A stretch of DNA of 64,000 bases from Vibrio furnissii CIP 102972 (GCF_000176175.1 NZ_ACZP01000013.1:620001-684000), one strand, 5' to 3'; positions 46,158 to 54,996 are shown, counted from the first letter of the stretch. Notes: a model not told the origin generated them from the letters alone. A program made the numbers and translations.

Positions 46158-47507
46158 TTGATCACTGTCGATAAGCAAGATGCCGTCACCCTAAAGATTT
46201 CATCGGAGATGTCCGATAGCAAAAAACTCGATCTTGATATGTATCTGTTTATCCCCGGAGAGCTCGGCCTCACTCCGGAAATGATGTCAGAGACGGAGTT
46301 TTTTTACAGTTCCATCCACCAAAAACGGTCCTATTACAGTGATCAGATCCTGCTGCCCTTGGTGCACAGCCGTCTGGCACAACGGGGGCGCTTATCGTCG
46401 ACTCAGTACCGTGTCAGCTTGAGTTTGTTTGCTTATCAGTATGTGATTGCACTCGATAAAGCCGTTAACCAGTTGAATGATACAAGTGACAGCGTCACGT
46501 CAGATGAAGTGGATACCGTGATTGAGTTGTCACTCGACATCCTTAAACGACTGCGTCGAACCATTCCCTACGAAGAAAGCCTCAAGCGCTATTACGCCAA
46601 CATCGATAACTATTTGTCGTGGTACACCGAGCAAAAGTTTCTGTCGATGGTGTCGCACCTCACCCGCGACAACGAATACAAAACCATCAAAGAACGCTTG
46701 ATCACGCTGGTCGAGAAAGAACAAGCGCACCGTGCGCTAAACCATTACAACTCCGATAAAGCCGACAAAGACATCACGCGCCTCAGTAACAAAATGCGCC
46801 TGCTGCGCCGTTTGATTGAGCACCCCATCATTCTCAACGAGAAAGTCACGTCGCTTGGCAAGAACATGAAGCGTGCGGTCAAAGGCATTGCCACAGGCTT
46901 GGTGATGGTGGTGGTGACCATTACCGCGATTACGGCTCGTGATTATTGGGGAGAGATCACCGCATCTTTCATCATTGCGATGTCGTTCATCTACGCCTTG
47001 CGAGAGATCTTTAAAGATGACCTGCGTGACATCCTGTGGCGCTGGATTCGCAAAGGCAAACCCAAATGGCGTCGCCGCTACTTCGACCCAAGCACCGGGA
47101 AACAGGTCGGTCAAAAGGACGAATGGTTGGATTACAAAAGTTTGAGTAGCTTGCCAGATAGCATTCAAAACATTCGTAAGAAACGGGTTGTGCAGCGTGA
47201 AGAGCAAATTCTGCATTACCGCTCAGAGACCGAGATGACCACATCCCGATTCATGAGCGGTTACGAAGCCACACGAGAAAGTGTGCTGGTGGATTTACGA
47301 GCATTAACGCGTTTAATGGATAAAGGATCGAACCGCATTTATCAACTGAGCAATGGCCAAGTGAGTAAAGAGTCGGTCGAGAAGCGTCATTTGATTAACT
47401 TGATCGTCAAAGAGAAAGACCACAAAAACAAGCCACGTTATTACCGTTGGAAAATCGTGCTCAACCGAAGCAAAATTGTGGACATTGAATCGATTGAACT
47501 GGATTAA
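46158..47507 (+). CDS. Conserved protein of unknown function, two central membrane spans
   Basis: 449 residues from a TTG start supported by AGGAG 7 nt upstream. The N-terminal half (1-240) is helical and charged (Tyr/Gln/Arg-rich), followed by two membrane spans (about 245-263, GLVMVVVTITAITA, and 270-286, SFIIAMSFIYAL), then a basic cytoplasmic-looking C-terminal half with RKGKPKWRRRYFDP and a beta-rich end. No enzyme motif or known domain was recognised. A perfect matS lies in its coding sequence. It is not in an operon; its end overlaps the convergent DUF4442 gene by 4 bp. Confidence 0.8.
   Translation: MITVDKQDAVTLKISSEMSDSKKLDLDMYLFIPGELGLTPEMMSETEFFYSSIHQKRSYYSDQILLPLVHSRLAQRGRLSSTQYRVSLSLFAYQYVIALDKAVNQLNDTSDSVTSDEVDTVIELSLDILKRLRRTIPYEESLKRYYANIDNYLSWYTEQKFLSMVSHLTRDNEYKTIKERLITLVEKEQAHRALNHYNSDKADKDITRLSNKMRLLRRLIEHPIILNEKVTSLGKNMKRAVKGIATGLVMVVVTITAITARDYWGEITASFIIAMSFIYALREIFKDDLRDILWRWIRKGKPKWRRRYFDPSTGKQVGQKDEWLDYKSLSSLPDSIQNIRKKRVVQREEQILHYRSETEMTTSRFMSGYEATRESVLVDLRALTRLMDKGSNRIYQLSNGQVSKESVEKRHLINLIVKEKDHKNKPRYYRWKIVLNRSKIVDIESIELD
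46486..46498. other. matS site (MatP binding site), perfect match
   Basis: GTGACAGCGTCAC matches GTGACRNYGTCAC at all positions. It lies within the unknown membrane protein gene, 34.6 kb from dif. Confidence 0.85.
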
Positions 47508-47986
47508 CGTCGATTTACGCGCTTGAGTGACAGGGTTAACCAGAATTCCGCCATCGGCTCATCACCATGCAGTGAGGGGCAAGTGGCGGTAATTTTAACG
47601 GCCTTATTCACACGCTCACCGGTTTCGATGGTTTCATCCAACATGGCGTCAATCGCGTCGCCTTCATCACAATGAAAATACACATCCGCTTCCGGCCGTT
47701 TTAAAAACTCCCCTTTCACCGCTTTAAATGCCAGCGAAACAGTTTCACCGCGTTGCTGTGCTTTTTGCATCGCCATAAAGCCCCCCGCCACGTCTGCACC
47801 GACTGCGAGAACGCCAAAATACATGCTATTGAGGTGATTTTTATTGCGACGCTTTAGCGGTATACGCACCACCACCGATTGGTCGTTCAGCGTGATGAGC
47901 TTTGGCCGGCAATACCAGATGAGCGGAACTTTCATCAAGCCAAAGTAATTGAGGTAAAAATTTGCTTTTGTGAGTGCGGAGAGCAT
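47504..47986 (-). CDS. DUF4442 hotdog-fold thioesterase-like protein
   Basis: 160 residues: a single hotdog-like domain with NKNHLNSMYFGVLAVGADVAGGFMAM, where the Asn-His-x-x-Ser-x-Tyr-Phe/Gly segment fits DUF4442/YiiD-C-like thioesterases, followed by VKGEFLKRPEADVYFHC. It might hydrolyse acyl-CoA, but substrate and activity are inferred only from the fold pattern. Monocistronic. Confidence 0.75.
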   Translation of the reverse strand: MLSALTKANFYLNYFGLMKVPLIWYCRPKLITLNDQSVVVRIPLKRRNKNHLNSMYFGVLAVGADVAGGFMAMQKAQQRGETVSLAFKAVKGEFLKRPEADVYFHCDEGDAIDAMLDETIETGERVNKAVKITATCPSLHGDEPMAEFWLTLSLKRVNRR

Positions 47987-48058
47987 AGGTCAGACCTTCT
48001 TTTATAGTTGTCAGACCAGTTGACTAGACCGCATTTGAATTGTCAATGAGATGTTACA

Positions 48059-48093
48059 AAAAACAAGAAGCCAGCCTGCTTAATGGCTGGCTT
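48059..48093 (-). terminator. Terminator after the PEP-synthase-like gene
   Basis: A 9-bp stem (AAGCCAGCC / GGCTGGCTT), 8-nt loop, and a U-rich run a few nt after the stem on the minus strand. Confidence 0.75.
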
Positions 48094-48109
48094 GTCGCAT
48101 CAAATTCAC

Positions 48110-48997
48110 TTAGAAATTGAAGATGGCTTCCGCTTGCGCATTCTCCAACAAGTAATTTTGAAGTTTCGGATACGATGCCAACGACTGCGTGACAACCAAC
48201 ACGGGCTTTTTCGCCTGATGGGCAGCTTTTATCGCAATGTCTACCAGTTGCGTAATCGACTCGCTGTCTGGGTTATACAAGTACGCCAACGACTCATTGA
48301 GCTTGTCGATGCCAAGCGTAAATTGCGCCAGCGATTCCCAATCCAACACCACACCATCAAAGTAATGCAGCAAACGATCTGCCACCATCACGCTGGAAGG
48401 CACATTACACACGTACAGCACTTTCAAGCCGTTCAGACCGCGAGGCAAGCCCTGCTCCGCCAGTCGATCAATGATGGTCGCTGCATCGCTCAGCGTGCGC
48501 ACAAACGGCACAACAATTTCGACGTTGTGATGATTTTTGCGCAATTGCTTAATCACATCACATTCCATCGCAAACGCTGCGCTATAGTCTGACGAAGCAA
48601 AACGCGCCACACCACGTACGCCCATGACCGGATTGATTTCATCGTGTTCCAATGAACCACCCAAGAGCGCTTGAAACGCATAGCTGTCGGCCGCACTCAA
48701 ACAGACACGAATCGTGTCATGATGCGCTTCGATGTTGTTTTCAATCTGCGTGACTAATGTCTCGACAAAATGATGAGCCAACGGCTTCCCGTCGAGCATC
48801 GCGTCCAGTGAGCTTTTCTCCAACGCAGTGAGGTTTTCCACGCCGCTCACTAAGGCAGGATGATAAAATACGCTTTCAGCAATGAGTTCAGACAAAGAGA
48901 CAAACAGATGAGAACTCGGTACTTGTACATTGGCTTTTGGCAAGGTGTTCCCCAGAGCGAGTTGCTCATGAAGGGTGGCATGGTGTTCTAAACTCAT
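48110..48997 (-). CDS. Stand-alone PEP-synthase C-terminal-like protein, probably non-catalytic
   Basis: 295 residues from ATG (MSLEHHATLHEQL) with GGAGC 6 nt upstream. It aligns by eye with the C-terminal PEP/pyruvate-binding barrel of PpsA: NPVMGVRGVARF (family NPMLGWRGxxRY), ECDVIKQLR, VVPFVRTLSDA, GLNGLKVLYVCNVPSS and FTLGIDKLNES. The ATP-grasp and phosphohistidine domains are absent. Two key blocks are changed: SNDLTQ has become WESLAQ, and the CGQGPSDHP block with the catalytic Cys has become VTQSLASYP. Likely a regulatory or scaffold paralogue. No N-terminal PpsA coding sequence lies nearby. Confidence 0.75.
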   Translation of the reverse strand: MSLEHHATLHEQLALGNTLPKANVQVPSSHLFVSLSELIAESVFYHPALVSGVENLTALEKSSLDAMLDGKPLAHHFVETLVTQIENNIEAHHDTIRVCLSAADSYAFQALLGGSLEHDEINPVMGVRGVARFASSDYSAAFAMECDVIKQLRKNHHNVEIVVPFVRTLSDAATIIDRLAEQGLPRGLNGLKVLYVCNVPSSVMVADRLLHYFDGVVLDWESLAQFTLGIDKLNESLAYLYNPDSESITQLVDIAIKAAHQAKKPVLVVTQSLASYPKLQNYLLENAQAEAIFNF

Positions 48998-49203
48998 TAC
49001 AGCTCCGTTTATCATGATGATGTTCAAGTCGAAAATACCTAGAGATGCAAAGAAAAACAAGTCCACAAATCAATATTTATTGAATTATTTTGCATAACTT
49101 TTCACTTTACGCGCGGTAAGAAATTCCTTTTTTGCGTAACGGTTTATTCTGATACTTAAATTCGTTATCTTTAGGGCCTCGCAATAAAAGGACAGGCTAT
49201 CCT

Positions 49204-50262
49204 ATGCCACTAAAAACTGATGAATTAAGAACCCAAGCACTGGGCCCCATGCCCACACCGGCAGAACTTAGCCACGCCCATCCCATCACGGATGAAGTAG
49301 CAGAACGCATCGCCAATTCTCGACGCCAAATCGAGCGCATTCTTACCGGAGAAGATGATCGCCTGTTAGTGATTGTCGGCCCATGCTCTGTTCACGACAC
49401 CGAAGCTGCGATGGATTACGCGCGCCGCCTAAGTACTATTCAAGATCAATACGCCAACGAACTGTTTGTTGTGATGCGTACCTATTTCGAAAAGCCACGC
49501 ACTGTCGTTGGCTGGAAAGGCCTGATCACCGATCCGAACCTCGATGGTTCCTACGCACTGGAAACGGGTTTGAACAAAGCTCGTCAACTGCTACTGGACA
49601 TCAACAAACTGGGTCTGGCAACTGCCACTGAATTCCTCGATATGATCACCGGCCAGTACATTGCAGACCTGATCACTTGGGGCGCAATTGGCGCACGAAC
49701 GACTGAATCTCAAATTCACCGCGAAATGGCTTCGGCACTGTCGTGCCCAGTTGGCTTTAAAAATGGCACCAACGGCAATGTGAAGATTGCGATTGATGCG
49801 ATTCGCGCTGCGCAATCCGGCCACTATTTCTACTCGCCAGATAAAAATGGTCGCATGACGGTCTACCGCACCAGTGGGAACCCGTTTGGTCATATCATTC
49901 TGCGTGGTGGCGACAACGGCACCAACTTTGATGCCGCTTCTGTTGATGCCGCATGTACGAAGCTGGCGGAATTTGGTCTTCCTGAACGTTTGGTGGTGGA
50001 TTTTAGCCACGCCAACTGTCAGAAACAGCATCGCAAGCAGATCGATGTAGCAAAAGACATTTGTCAACAGATCGAATCAGGCAGCCATAAAGTGGCGGGC
50101 GTAATGGCTGAGAGCTTTATTCTTGAAGGCAACCAACCGATGCACGATCTGGACAACCTGACTTATGGTCAATCGATCACCGATCCGTGTCTGAGTTGGG
50201 AAGATACAGCAACAATGCTTGCTATGCTGGCTCAATCGATTAAAGTACGCCGCGCAAGTTAA
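49204..50262 (+). CDS. aroH: DAHP synthase (3-deoxy-7-phosphoheptulonate synthase), AroH-like
   Basis: 352 residues of the type I DAHP synthase family: [59 protein letters not shown] and [16 protein letters not shown]. It catalyses the first step of aromatic amino acid synthesis from PEP and erythrose 4-phosphate. By eye it is nearer E. coli AroH (Trp-sensitive) than AroF. No TrpR or TyrR operator was recognised upstream. yajQ follows 20 bp downstream. Confidence 0.9.
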   Translation: MPLKTDELRTQALGPMPTPAELSHAHPITDEVAERIANSRRQIERILTGEDDRLLVIVGPCSVHDTEAAMDYARRLSTIQDQYANELFVVMRTYFEKPRTVVGWKGLITDPNLDGSYALETGLNKARQLLLDINKLGLATATEFLDMITGQYIADLITWGAIGARTTESQIHREMASALSCPVGFKNGTNGNVKIAIDAIRAAQSGHYFYSPDKNGRMTVYRTSGNPFGHIILRGGDNGTNFDAASVDAACTKLAEFGLPERLVVDFSHANCQKQHRKQIDVAKDICQQIESGSHKVAGVMAESFILEGNQPMHDLDNLTYGQSITDPCLSWEDTATMLAMLAQSIKVRRAS

Positions 50263-50281
50263 CCATAAGGAAAACATTAAG

Positions 50282-50764
50282 ATGCCTTCTTTTGATATTG
50301 TTTCTGAAATCGATGTTGTTGAAGTTCGTAACGCTGTTGATAACTCCAACCGTGAGTTGGCAACCCGTTTTGATTTTCGTAACGTAGACGCCAGTTTTGA
50401 ACTGAAAGAAGAGACAGTGAAATTGGCTGCTGAAGGTGACTTCCAACTGCAACAGCTGATGGACATTCTGCGTAACAACCTGGCTAAACGTGGCGTTGAC
50501 CCACGTTCAATGGATGTGAAAGCATCGGTACACTCAGGTAAGAACTGGTACAAAGATGTCGTGTTCGTCCAAGGTATTGAAACGAACCTCGCGAAGAAAG
50601 TCGTAAAAATGATCAAAGATGCCAAGCTGAAAGTGCAAGCATCCATTCAAGGCGACAAAGTGCGAGTCACCGGCAAGAAACGTGATGATCTGCAATCGGT
50701 CATTGCCCTGCTACGCGATAGCGAACTGGAACAACCATTCCAGTACAACAACTTCCGCGACTAA
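50282..50764 (+). CDS. yajQ: YajQ-family nucleotide-binding protein
   Basis: 160 residues from ATG ([20 protein letters not shown]) with AAGGA upstream. Two ferredoxin-like repeats with [16 protein letters not shown] and [28 protein letters not shown] fit YajQ, reported to bind cyclic di-GMP and nucleotides. Probably cotranscribed with the DAHP synthase gene. The length equals the family norm. Confidence 0.93.
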   Translation: MPSFDIVSEIDVVEVRNAVDNSNRELATRFDFRNVDASFELKEETVKLAAEGDFQLQQLMDILRNNLAKRGVDPRSMDVKASVHSGKNWYKDVVFVQGIETNLAKKVVKMIKDAKLKVQASIQGDKVRVTGKKRDDLQSVIALLRDSELEQPFQYNNFRD

Positions 50765-50782
50765 TGCGTTGCAATGAAGTCT

Positions 50783-50813
50783 AAAAAAATCCAGCCTCAA
50801 GGCTGGATTTTTT
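50783..50813. terminator. Bidirectional terminator between yajQ and msrB
   Basis: Stem AATCCAGCC / GGCTGGATT with loop TCAA, with an A run before and a T run after. Confidence 0.9.
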
Positions 50814-50827
50814 CTCCGCGAAAAACG

Positions 50828-51277
50828 TTAACGGTCTTGCTCTTTCTCAATCGCAACCGAATTCACACAGTACCGTAATCCACTCGGCGGTGGCCCGTCA
50901 GGGAAAACATGGCCTAAATGGGCATCGCAACTATTACAGCGGACTTCCACTCTCGGCGTCGCCAGTTTGGTATCCATATGGTAGGAAATTGCGTTCGGTT
51001 TGACTGGCTGAGAAAACGACGGCCATCCCGTGCGAGAATCGTATTTCGTGTTGGAATCAAACAGCACCGTTTTACAGCAAACACAGTGGTAGATCCCCGC
51101 TTCAAACACGCTGCACATTTCCGAAGAAAACGGCCTTTCCGTGCCATGGTCGCGCGTGACGTGATACTGCACTTCCGTCAGCAATTCTCGCCATTCCTGC
51201 GCAGATTTATCAACACGGCGCGTTGGGGTCAGATTGCCATGATTGGCAAACTCCAGAACATCTTTCCAACTCAGCAT
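50828..51277 (-). CDS. msrB: Methionine-(R)-sulfoxide reductase MsrB
   Basis: 149 residues from the ATG of MLSWKDVLEFANHG (a GTG two codons upstream is an alternative). MsrB features: HGTERPF, zinc cysteines in YHCVCCKTVLF and RCNSCDAHLGHVFPDGP, and the catalytic Cys in LRYCVNSVAIE. It reduces Met-R-sulfoxide in proteins. An MsrC gene lies 13 kb away in the same window. Confidence 0.95.
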   Translation of the reverse strand: MLSWKDVLEFANHGNLTPTRRVDKSAQEWRELLTEVQYHVTRDHGTERPFSSEMCSVFEAGIYHCVCCKTVLFDSNTKYDSRTGWPSFSQPVKPNAISYHMDTKLATPRVEVRCNSCDAHLGHVFPDGPPPSGLRYCVNSVAIEKEQDR

Positions 51278-51355
51278 AATCACTCGCTTATCACGGTTAT
51301 CTCTATCTACACGACCTGAAAACCACACGAAAACTTTCACATCCTCGTATTGAGG

Positions 51356-51388
51356 ATAAAAAAATAGCTCATCTGAGATGAGCTATTG
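51356..51388 (-). terminator. Terminator after the coiled-coil protein gene
   Basis: An 11-bp stem (AATAGCTCATC / GATGAGCTATT) with a 3-nt loop and an A run on the plus strand (minus-strand U-tract). A separate small hairpin (ATCCTC / GAGGAT, 51341-51357) lies beside it, in the msrB leader. Confidence 0.82.
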
Positions 51389-51393
51389 CATAT

Positions 51394-52125
51394 TTACAGG
51401 CCGATTTCTTCGGACAACGCTTTGATTTGTTCCAAATCCATTTTATGGACTCGTATCATCTGATCCAATTGGCTAATCCGAGAATTGGCCTCATCTTGCT
51501 TGTCACAAGAATCCGATTTGGCATCCCATGATTTGCCTTCCAAATAGGCATCGCACTCTTTCTTCAGGTCTTTCAACGCAGGAACCAATGCATCACGTTC
51601 TTTCTGCATCGCTTCCATTTCTTGCTTGATCTTAAGCTCTTTCTGGAAAAGCTCGCGAGAACGTTCAAACATGGTGGCTTGCATGTCCGCCTGACGGTTC
51701 AGTTTGTTATTTTTCGCATCAGAAGCCGCCAACGCATTTTTCTGTGCGGACAGTTCGTTTTCTAATGTCGAGTTCACTTTCTCAAGCTCGGAGACTTGTT
51801 TTTCAAGCTTGTTGACGTTTGCTTGATGTTGTTTGGTTTGTTCATCTAACGCCGCTTGCAGCTTGGCTTCCCACTCACTGTTCATTGCCGCTGTTTTTTG
51901 TTCGGTGTCAGCCTTTTGTTGGGTATCATCGCTTTTCGAACGCTGAAACTGCGCTTCCAATGTGTGATAAGCACTTTCCCACTTCGCTGCCGTAAGCGAC
52001 GAGCCAACCAGCCCACCCAGCGCTAAGCCCAGCACTGCGGCGATACCAATATAGAGATAACTGCGCTTATCACGCTCTTCAATGACAACTACATCTTCGT
52101 TATCGTCTAAATGTTTCTGGTTCAA
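51394..52125 (-). CDS. Membrane-anchored coiled-coil protein, unknown function
   Basis: 243 residues: a short acidic N-terminus, one membrane span (about 25-46, YIGIAAVLGLALGGLVGSSL), then an almost continuous coiled coil (Lys/Glu/Gln-rich, about 50-185) and a C-terminal region with two cysteines (KKECDAYLEG and DSCDKQDE). Such proteins have been called chromosome-partitioning-like in some genomes, without support here. It follows a 52-residue two-span protein by 20 bp and probably forms an operon with it. Confidence 0.8.
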   Translation of the reverse strand: MNQKHLDDNEDVVVIEERDKRSYLYIGIAAVLGLALGGLVGSSLTAAKWESAYHTLEAQFQRSKSDDTQQKADTEQKTAAMNSEWEAKLQAALDEQTKQHQANVNKLEKQVSELEKVNSTLENELSAQKNALAASDAKNNKLNRQADMQATMFERSRELFQKELKIKQEMEAMQKERDALVPALKDLKKECDAYLEGKSWDAKSDSCDKQDEANSRISQLDQMIRVHKMDLEQIKALSEEIGL

Positions 52126-52145
52126 GTTTTACTCCTAAATCAACA

Positions 52146-52304
52146 TCAGCGGATTAATTCAGCAACGACCACGGAGACGGTATAAATCACGAATGCCGCC
52201 CCTAAAGTAATAACCACACCTTTCTGAAGTTTCTCACTGGTTCGATAGCGGATCAGAAAGTATGCCAGCACAATCAATAATCCTATGGTTATCAGTCTGA
52301 TCAT
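52146..52304 (-). CDS. Small two-span membrane protein, unknown
   Basis: A 52-residue protein starting MIRLITIGLLIVLAYFLIRY, with a second hydrophobic span VVITLGAAFVIYTVSVVVAE. The start has GGGAG 8 nt upstream, a good Shine-Dalgarno. It is probably cotranscribed with the coiled-coil protein that follows. No family recognised. Confidence 0.65.
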   Translation of the reverse strand: MIRLITIGLLIVLAYFLIRYRTSEKLQKGVVITLGAAFVIYTVSVVVAELIR

Positions 52305-52481
52305 GGCTCGCTCCCTTTGTAATTCTCTATTTTATACCACTTATACCGCATGAAAGGTCAGAGAAAAGTTTATTCCACCACATCTTAGACAAGATTTCTG
52401 TATTCGATGAATTTTGTAGATGACATCACACTTTGTTTTGGTTAGTATCATCGAGCAAGTTACCTATCTCTATAGGTAATT

Positions 52482-52713
52482 GTTCCGTTGAAGACTGCAG
52501 GAGAGAGGTTGTTAACCTATTTTTAACAAAATAGGCAAACATACCCGCCGAAGAAGTAAATCTTTCAGGTGCTTTATTCTTCCCCAAGAAGAATGTGCGA
52601 GGACTGTAGTTGGAGGAACCTCTGGAGAGAACCGTTCAATCGGTCGCCGAAGGAGCAAGTTCTGCTTATCCACTAAGCGGAGTGAAACTCTCAGGCAAAA
52701 GGACAGAGGAGTG
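52482..52713 (+). promoter_or_regulatory. Tandem glycine riboswitch
   Basis: Two glycine aptamers in series. The first has P1 ACTGCAG/CTGTAGT, core ACCCGCCGAAGAAGTAAATC and TTTCAGG, with an ATTCTT/AAGAAT hairpin in its third arm. The second has CCTCTGGAGAG, CGCCGAAGGAGCAAG, AACTCTCAGGCAAAAGGACAGAGG, with P1 CCTCT/AGAGG. A leader segment GTTCC (52482-52486) can pair with GGAAC (52615-52619) in the linker, the P0 helix known from the V. cholerae glycine riboswitch. It controls the downstream Na+/alanine-glycine symporter gene. Confidence 0.95.
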
Positions 52714-52787
52714 AAAGGTTACCCGTATTGTAGCTGGCCATTGGCCTGTTACTGTTTGATCCATTTTTCGATCCGCCCTTTCCCTCT

Positions 52788-52815
52788 TCTCCTTAGATGT
52801 TGTTTATTAAGGGGA
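52788..52815 (+). promoter_or_regulatory. Hairpin that can mask the symporter Shine-Dalgarno
   Basis: TCTCCTT (52788-52794) can pair with AAGGGGA (52809-52815), the ribosome-binding site 4 nt before the ATG, with one G-U pair. It could be the riboswitch output switch acting at translation initiation. No intrinsic terminator was seen between the aptamers and the start codon. Confidence 0.5.
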
Positions 52816-52819
52816 AAAC

Positions 52820-54205
52820 ATGACTAATCTACTTTCACTATTACATACAATTGATAGCTTTGTGTGGGGCCCACCACTACTTATTTTGCTCGTCGGTACT
52901 GGCGTGTACTTCACTTTTCGTTTGGGTCTATTGCAATTTCGTCACCTGCCAACAGCACTAAAAATGGTGTTCAGCCGAGACAAATCTTCCGATAAACAAG
53001 GGGACGTTTCGAGCTTTGCCGCGCTGTGTACGGCACTATCTGCCACCATCGGTACGGGGAACATTGTCGGCGTCGCAACTGCCATTAAACTCGGTGGTCC
53101 TGGTGCACTTTTCTGGATGTGGCTGGCTGCGCTGTTTGGTATGGCAACCAAATACGCTGAATGCCTACTGGCGGTGAAATACCGTAAAGTCGACGACAAT
53201 GGTCAAATGGTCGGCGGCCCAATGTACTACCTGCAATATGGCGTGGGTTCGAAAGCGTTGGCAATCATGTTTGCCATCTTCGCGCTCGGCGTTGCCTGTT
53301 TTGGTATCGGTACTTTCCCGCAAGTGAATGCAATTCTCGATGCGACTGAAATTTCCTTTGGTGTGTCGCGTGAAGCATCCGCAGTTGTGCTGACGCTACT
53401 GGTCGCATTCGTCACCATCGGTGGCATTCAGTCAATTGCTAAAGTGGCCGGTAAAGTTGTTCCCGCCATGGCTCTATTTTATATCGTCGCGTGTTTGAGC
53501 GTGATCGTCACCAATGCTGATCAACTGATGAGCGCGGTGGAACTGGTTCTCACCTCTGCCTTTAGTTCTTCAGCAGCAACAGGTGGTTTCTTGGGTGCGA
53601 GCATCATGCTGGCGATTCAATCGGGTATTGCACGCGGTGTGTTCTCTAATGAATCGGGCTTAGGTAGCGCACCAATGGCTGCTGCGGCCGCGAAGACCGA
53701 CTCTTGTGTCAAACAAGGTCTCATTTCGATGACAGGGACTTTCTTCGATACCATCATCATCTGTACGATGACTGGCTTGGCATTAATTCTGACTGGCGCA
53801 TGGCAAAGTGATTTTTCAGGCGCTGCGATGACCACTTACGCATTTGCAGTGGGCTTGAACGCTGAAACGATTGGCCCAATGCTGGTTTCTATTGGTCTGA
53901 TGTTCTTCGCATTTACAACGATTCTTGGCTGGAACTACTACGGTGAACGCTGCATCGTATTCTTGTTCGGTACCAAAGCGGTGCTGCCCTACAAAATCGT
54001 ATTCATTGCACTGGTAGCCTCAGGCGCATTCCTAAAATTGGATATGATCTGGGTGATTGCCGACATCGTGAATGGTTTGATGGCCATTCCGAACTTGATA
54101 GGTCTGATTGCGCTGCGTCATATTGTGGTCGAGGAAACCAAGCGTTTCTTTGCCAATGCAATGAACGAAACGCAGCCAGCGTTCAAAGCTCAGCAAACAC
54201 GATAA
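52820..54205 (+). CDS. Sodium:alanine/glycine symporter (AGCS family)
   Basis: 461 residues with about eleven membrane helices. AGCS signatures: SATIGTGNIVGVATAI, GGPGALFWMW, GGPMYYLQYG, ARGVFSNESGLGSAPMAAAAAKTD. It imports alanine or glycine with sodium. The tandem glycine riboswitch in the leader indicates glycine as physiological substrate. V. cholerae has this riboswitch in front of its VC1422 homologue. Confidence 0.94.
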   Translation: MTNLLSLLHTIDSFVWGPPLLILLVGTGVYFTFRLGLLQFRHLPTALKMVFSRDKSSDKQGDVSSFAALCTALSATIGTGNIVGVATAIKLGGPGALFWMWLAALFGMATKYAECLLAVKYRKVDDNGQMVGGPMYYLQYGVGSKALAIMFAIFALGVACFGIGTFPQVNAILDATEISFGVSREASAVVLTLLVAFVTIGGIQSIAKVAGKVVPAMALFYIVACLSVIVTNADQLMSAVELVLTSAFSSSAATGGFLGASIMLAIQSGIARGVFSNESGLGSAPMAAAAAKTDSCVKQGLISMTGTFFDTIIICTMTGLALILTGAWQSDFSGAAMTTYAFAVGLNAETIGPMLVSIGLMFFAFTTILGWNYYGERCIVFLFGTKAVLPYKIVFIALVASGAFLKLDMIWVIADIVNGLMAIPNLIGLIALRHIVVEETKRFFANAMNETQPAFKAQQTR

Positions 54206-54234
54206 GAAAAAAGCGCCCAATGGGCGCTTTTTTC
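54205..54234. terminator. Bidirectional terminator between the symporter and LysE-type genes
   Basis: Stem GCGCCC / GGGCGC flanked by AAAAAA and TTTTTT (loop AAT), between convergent genes. Confidence 0.9.
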
Positions 54235-54873
54235 TTAAACCGTATCTTTTTCGAGTAAGAGCTTCAAACCCAACGCGACTAAAACAAAACCGGTTGTCCC
54301 TTCCATCCAACGCATAAAAGATGCGTTCTTCAACAAGTTTTTTGCAGAGCTCAATGCTCCCGCCAGGCCACACTGCCAAACCATCGCAATCACAAAATGA
54401 ATACCTGCCATCAATAACGACTGAAGCAACGGTGAATGTTCAGGATTAATAAACTGAGGCAAGAACGCAAGGTAAAAAACCGCCGTTTTCGGGTTAAGAA
54501 CATTAGATAGAAAACCTTCACGTAGAGAACGCTTAACGCTGAGCTGTGAATGAGACAAGGTTGCCACGTTCATGCCCTGTCCAGTTTTCAACAAGGTACG
54601 CAAACTAGAGATCCCCAACCAAATCAGATACGCCGCACCAATCATTTTCATGAAGTGGAACAGATCAGCCGACTGAGTCAGGATCGCAGAAATACCAATC
54701 GCGGAAAAAGTTGCGTGCACGAATAAGCCAGCACAAATCCCAAGGCTGGTCACACAGCCATCCACCATCCCCGCTCGGGAGGTGTTGCGAATCACCAGCG
54801 CAGTATCAAGACCGGGCGTTAAAGTGAGAATAGTAATGGCGATAAGAAACGCTTCAATGTTCTGTATGTACAT
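54235..54873 (-). CDS. LysE/RhtB-family amino acid exporter
   Basis: 212 residues with about six membrane helices and the family motif LTLTPGLDTALVIRNTSRAG near the N-terminus. LysE/RhtB exporters pump amino acids or related compounds out. Exact substrate unknown. It faces the symporter gene, so import and export of amino acids lie side by side. Monocistronic. Confidence 0.88.
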   Translation of the reverse strand: MYIQNIEAFLIAITILTLTPGLDTALVIRNTSRAGMVDGCVTSLGICAGLFVHATFSAIGISAILTQSADLFHFMKMIGAAYLIWLGISSLRTLLKTGQGMNVATLSHSQLSVKRSLREGFLSNVLNPKTAVFYLAFLPQFINPEHSPLLQSLLMAGIHFVIAMVWQCGLAGALSSAKNLLKNASFMRWMEGTTGFVLVALGLKLLLEKDTV

Positions 54874-54953
54874 ATCAATCCCTGAAAAATCACAAGTGAT
54901 TAACTTATACCGTAAAGTGTGATTTGTGTCTCTAACAGATTATCGTCAGATAA

Positions 54954-54984
54954 GAAAACGCCCAGCAGTAAGCTGGGCGTTTTC
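54954..54984. terminator. Bidirectional terminator at the end of the T6SS auxiliary operon
   Basis: A perfect 13-bp stem (GAAAACGCCCAGC / GCTGGGCGTTTTC) with loop AGTAA. The stem ends are A/T-rich and work as U-tracts on either strand. Confidence 0.9.
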
Positions 54985-54996
54985 TTTAAATTTTTA

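Noticed and set aside
48110-49203. PEP-synthase-like gene as a recent pseudogene fragment of ppsA
   Set aside because: It has its own start with a good ribosome-binding site, an intact frame, a terminator, and no upstream remnant of the missing domains. A functional stand-alone paralogue is more likely.
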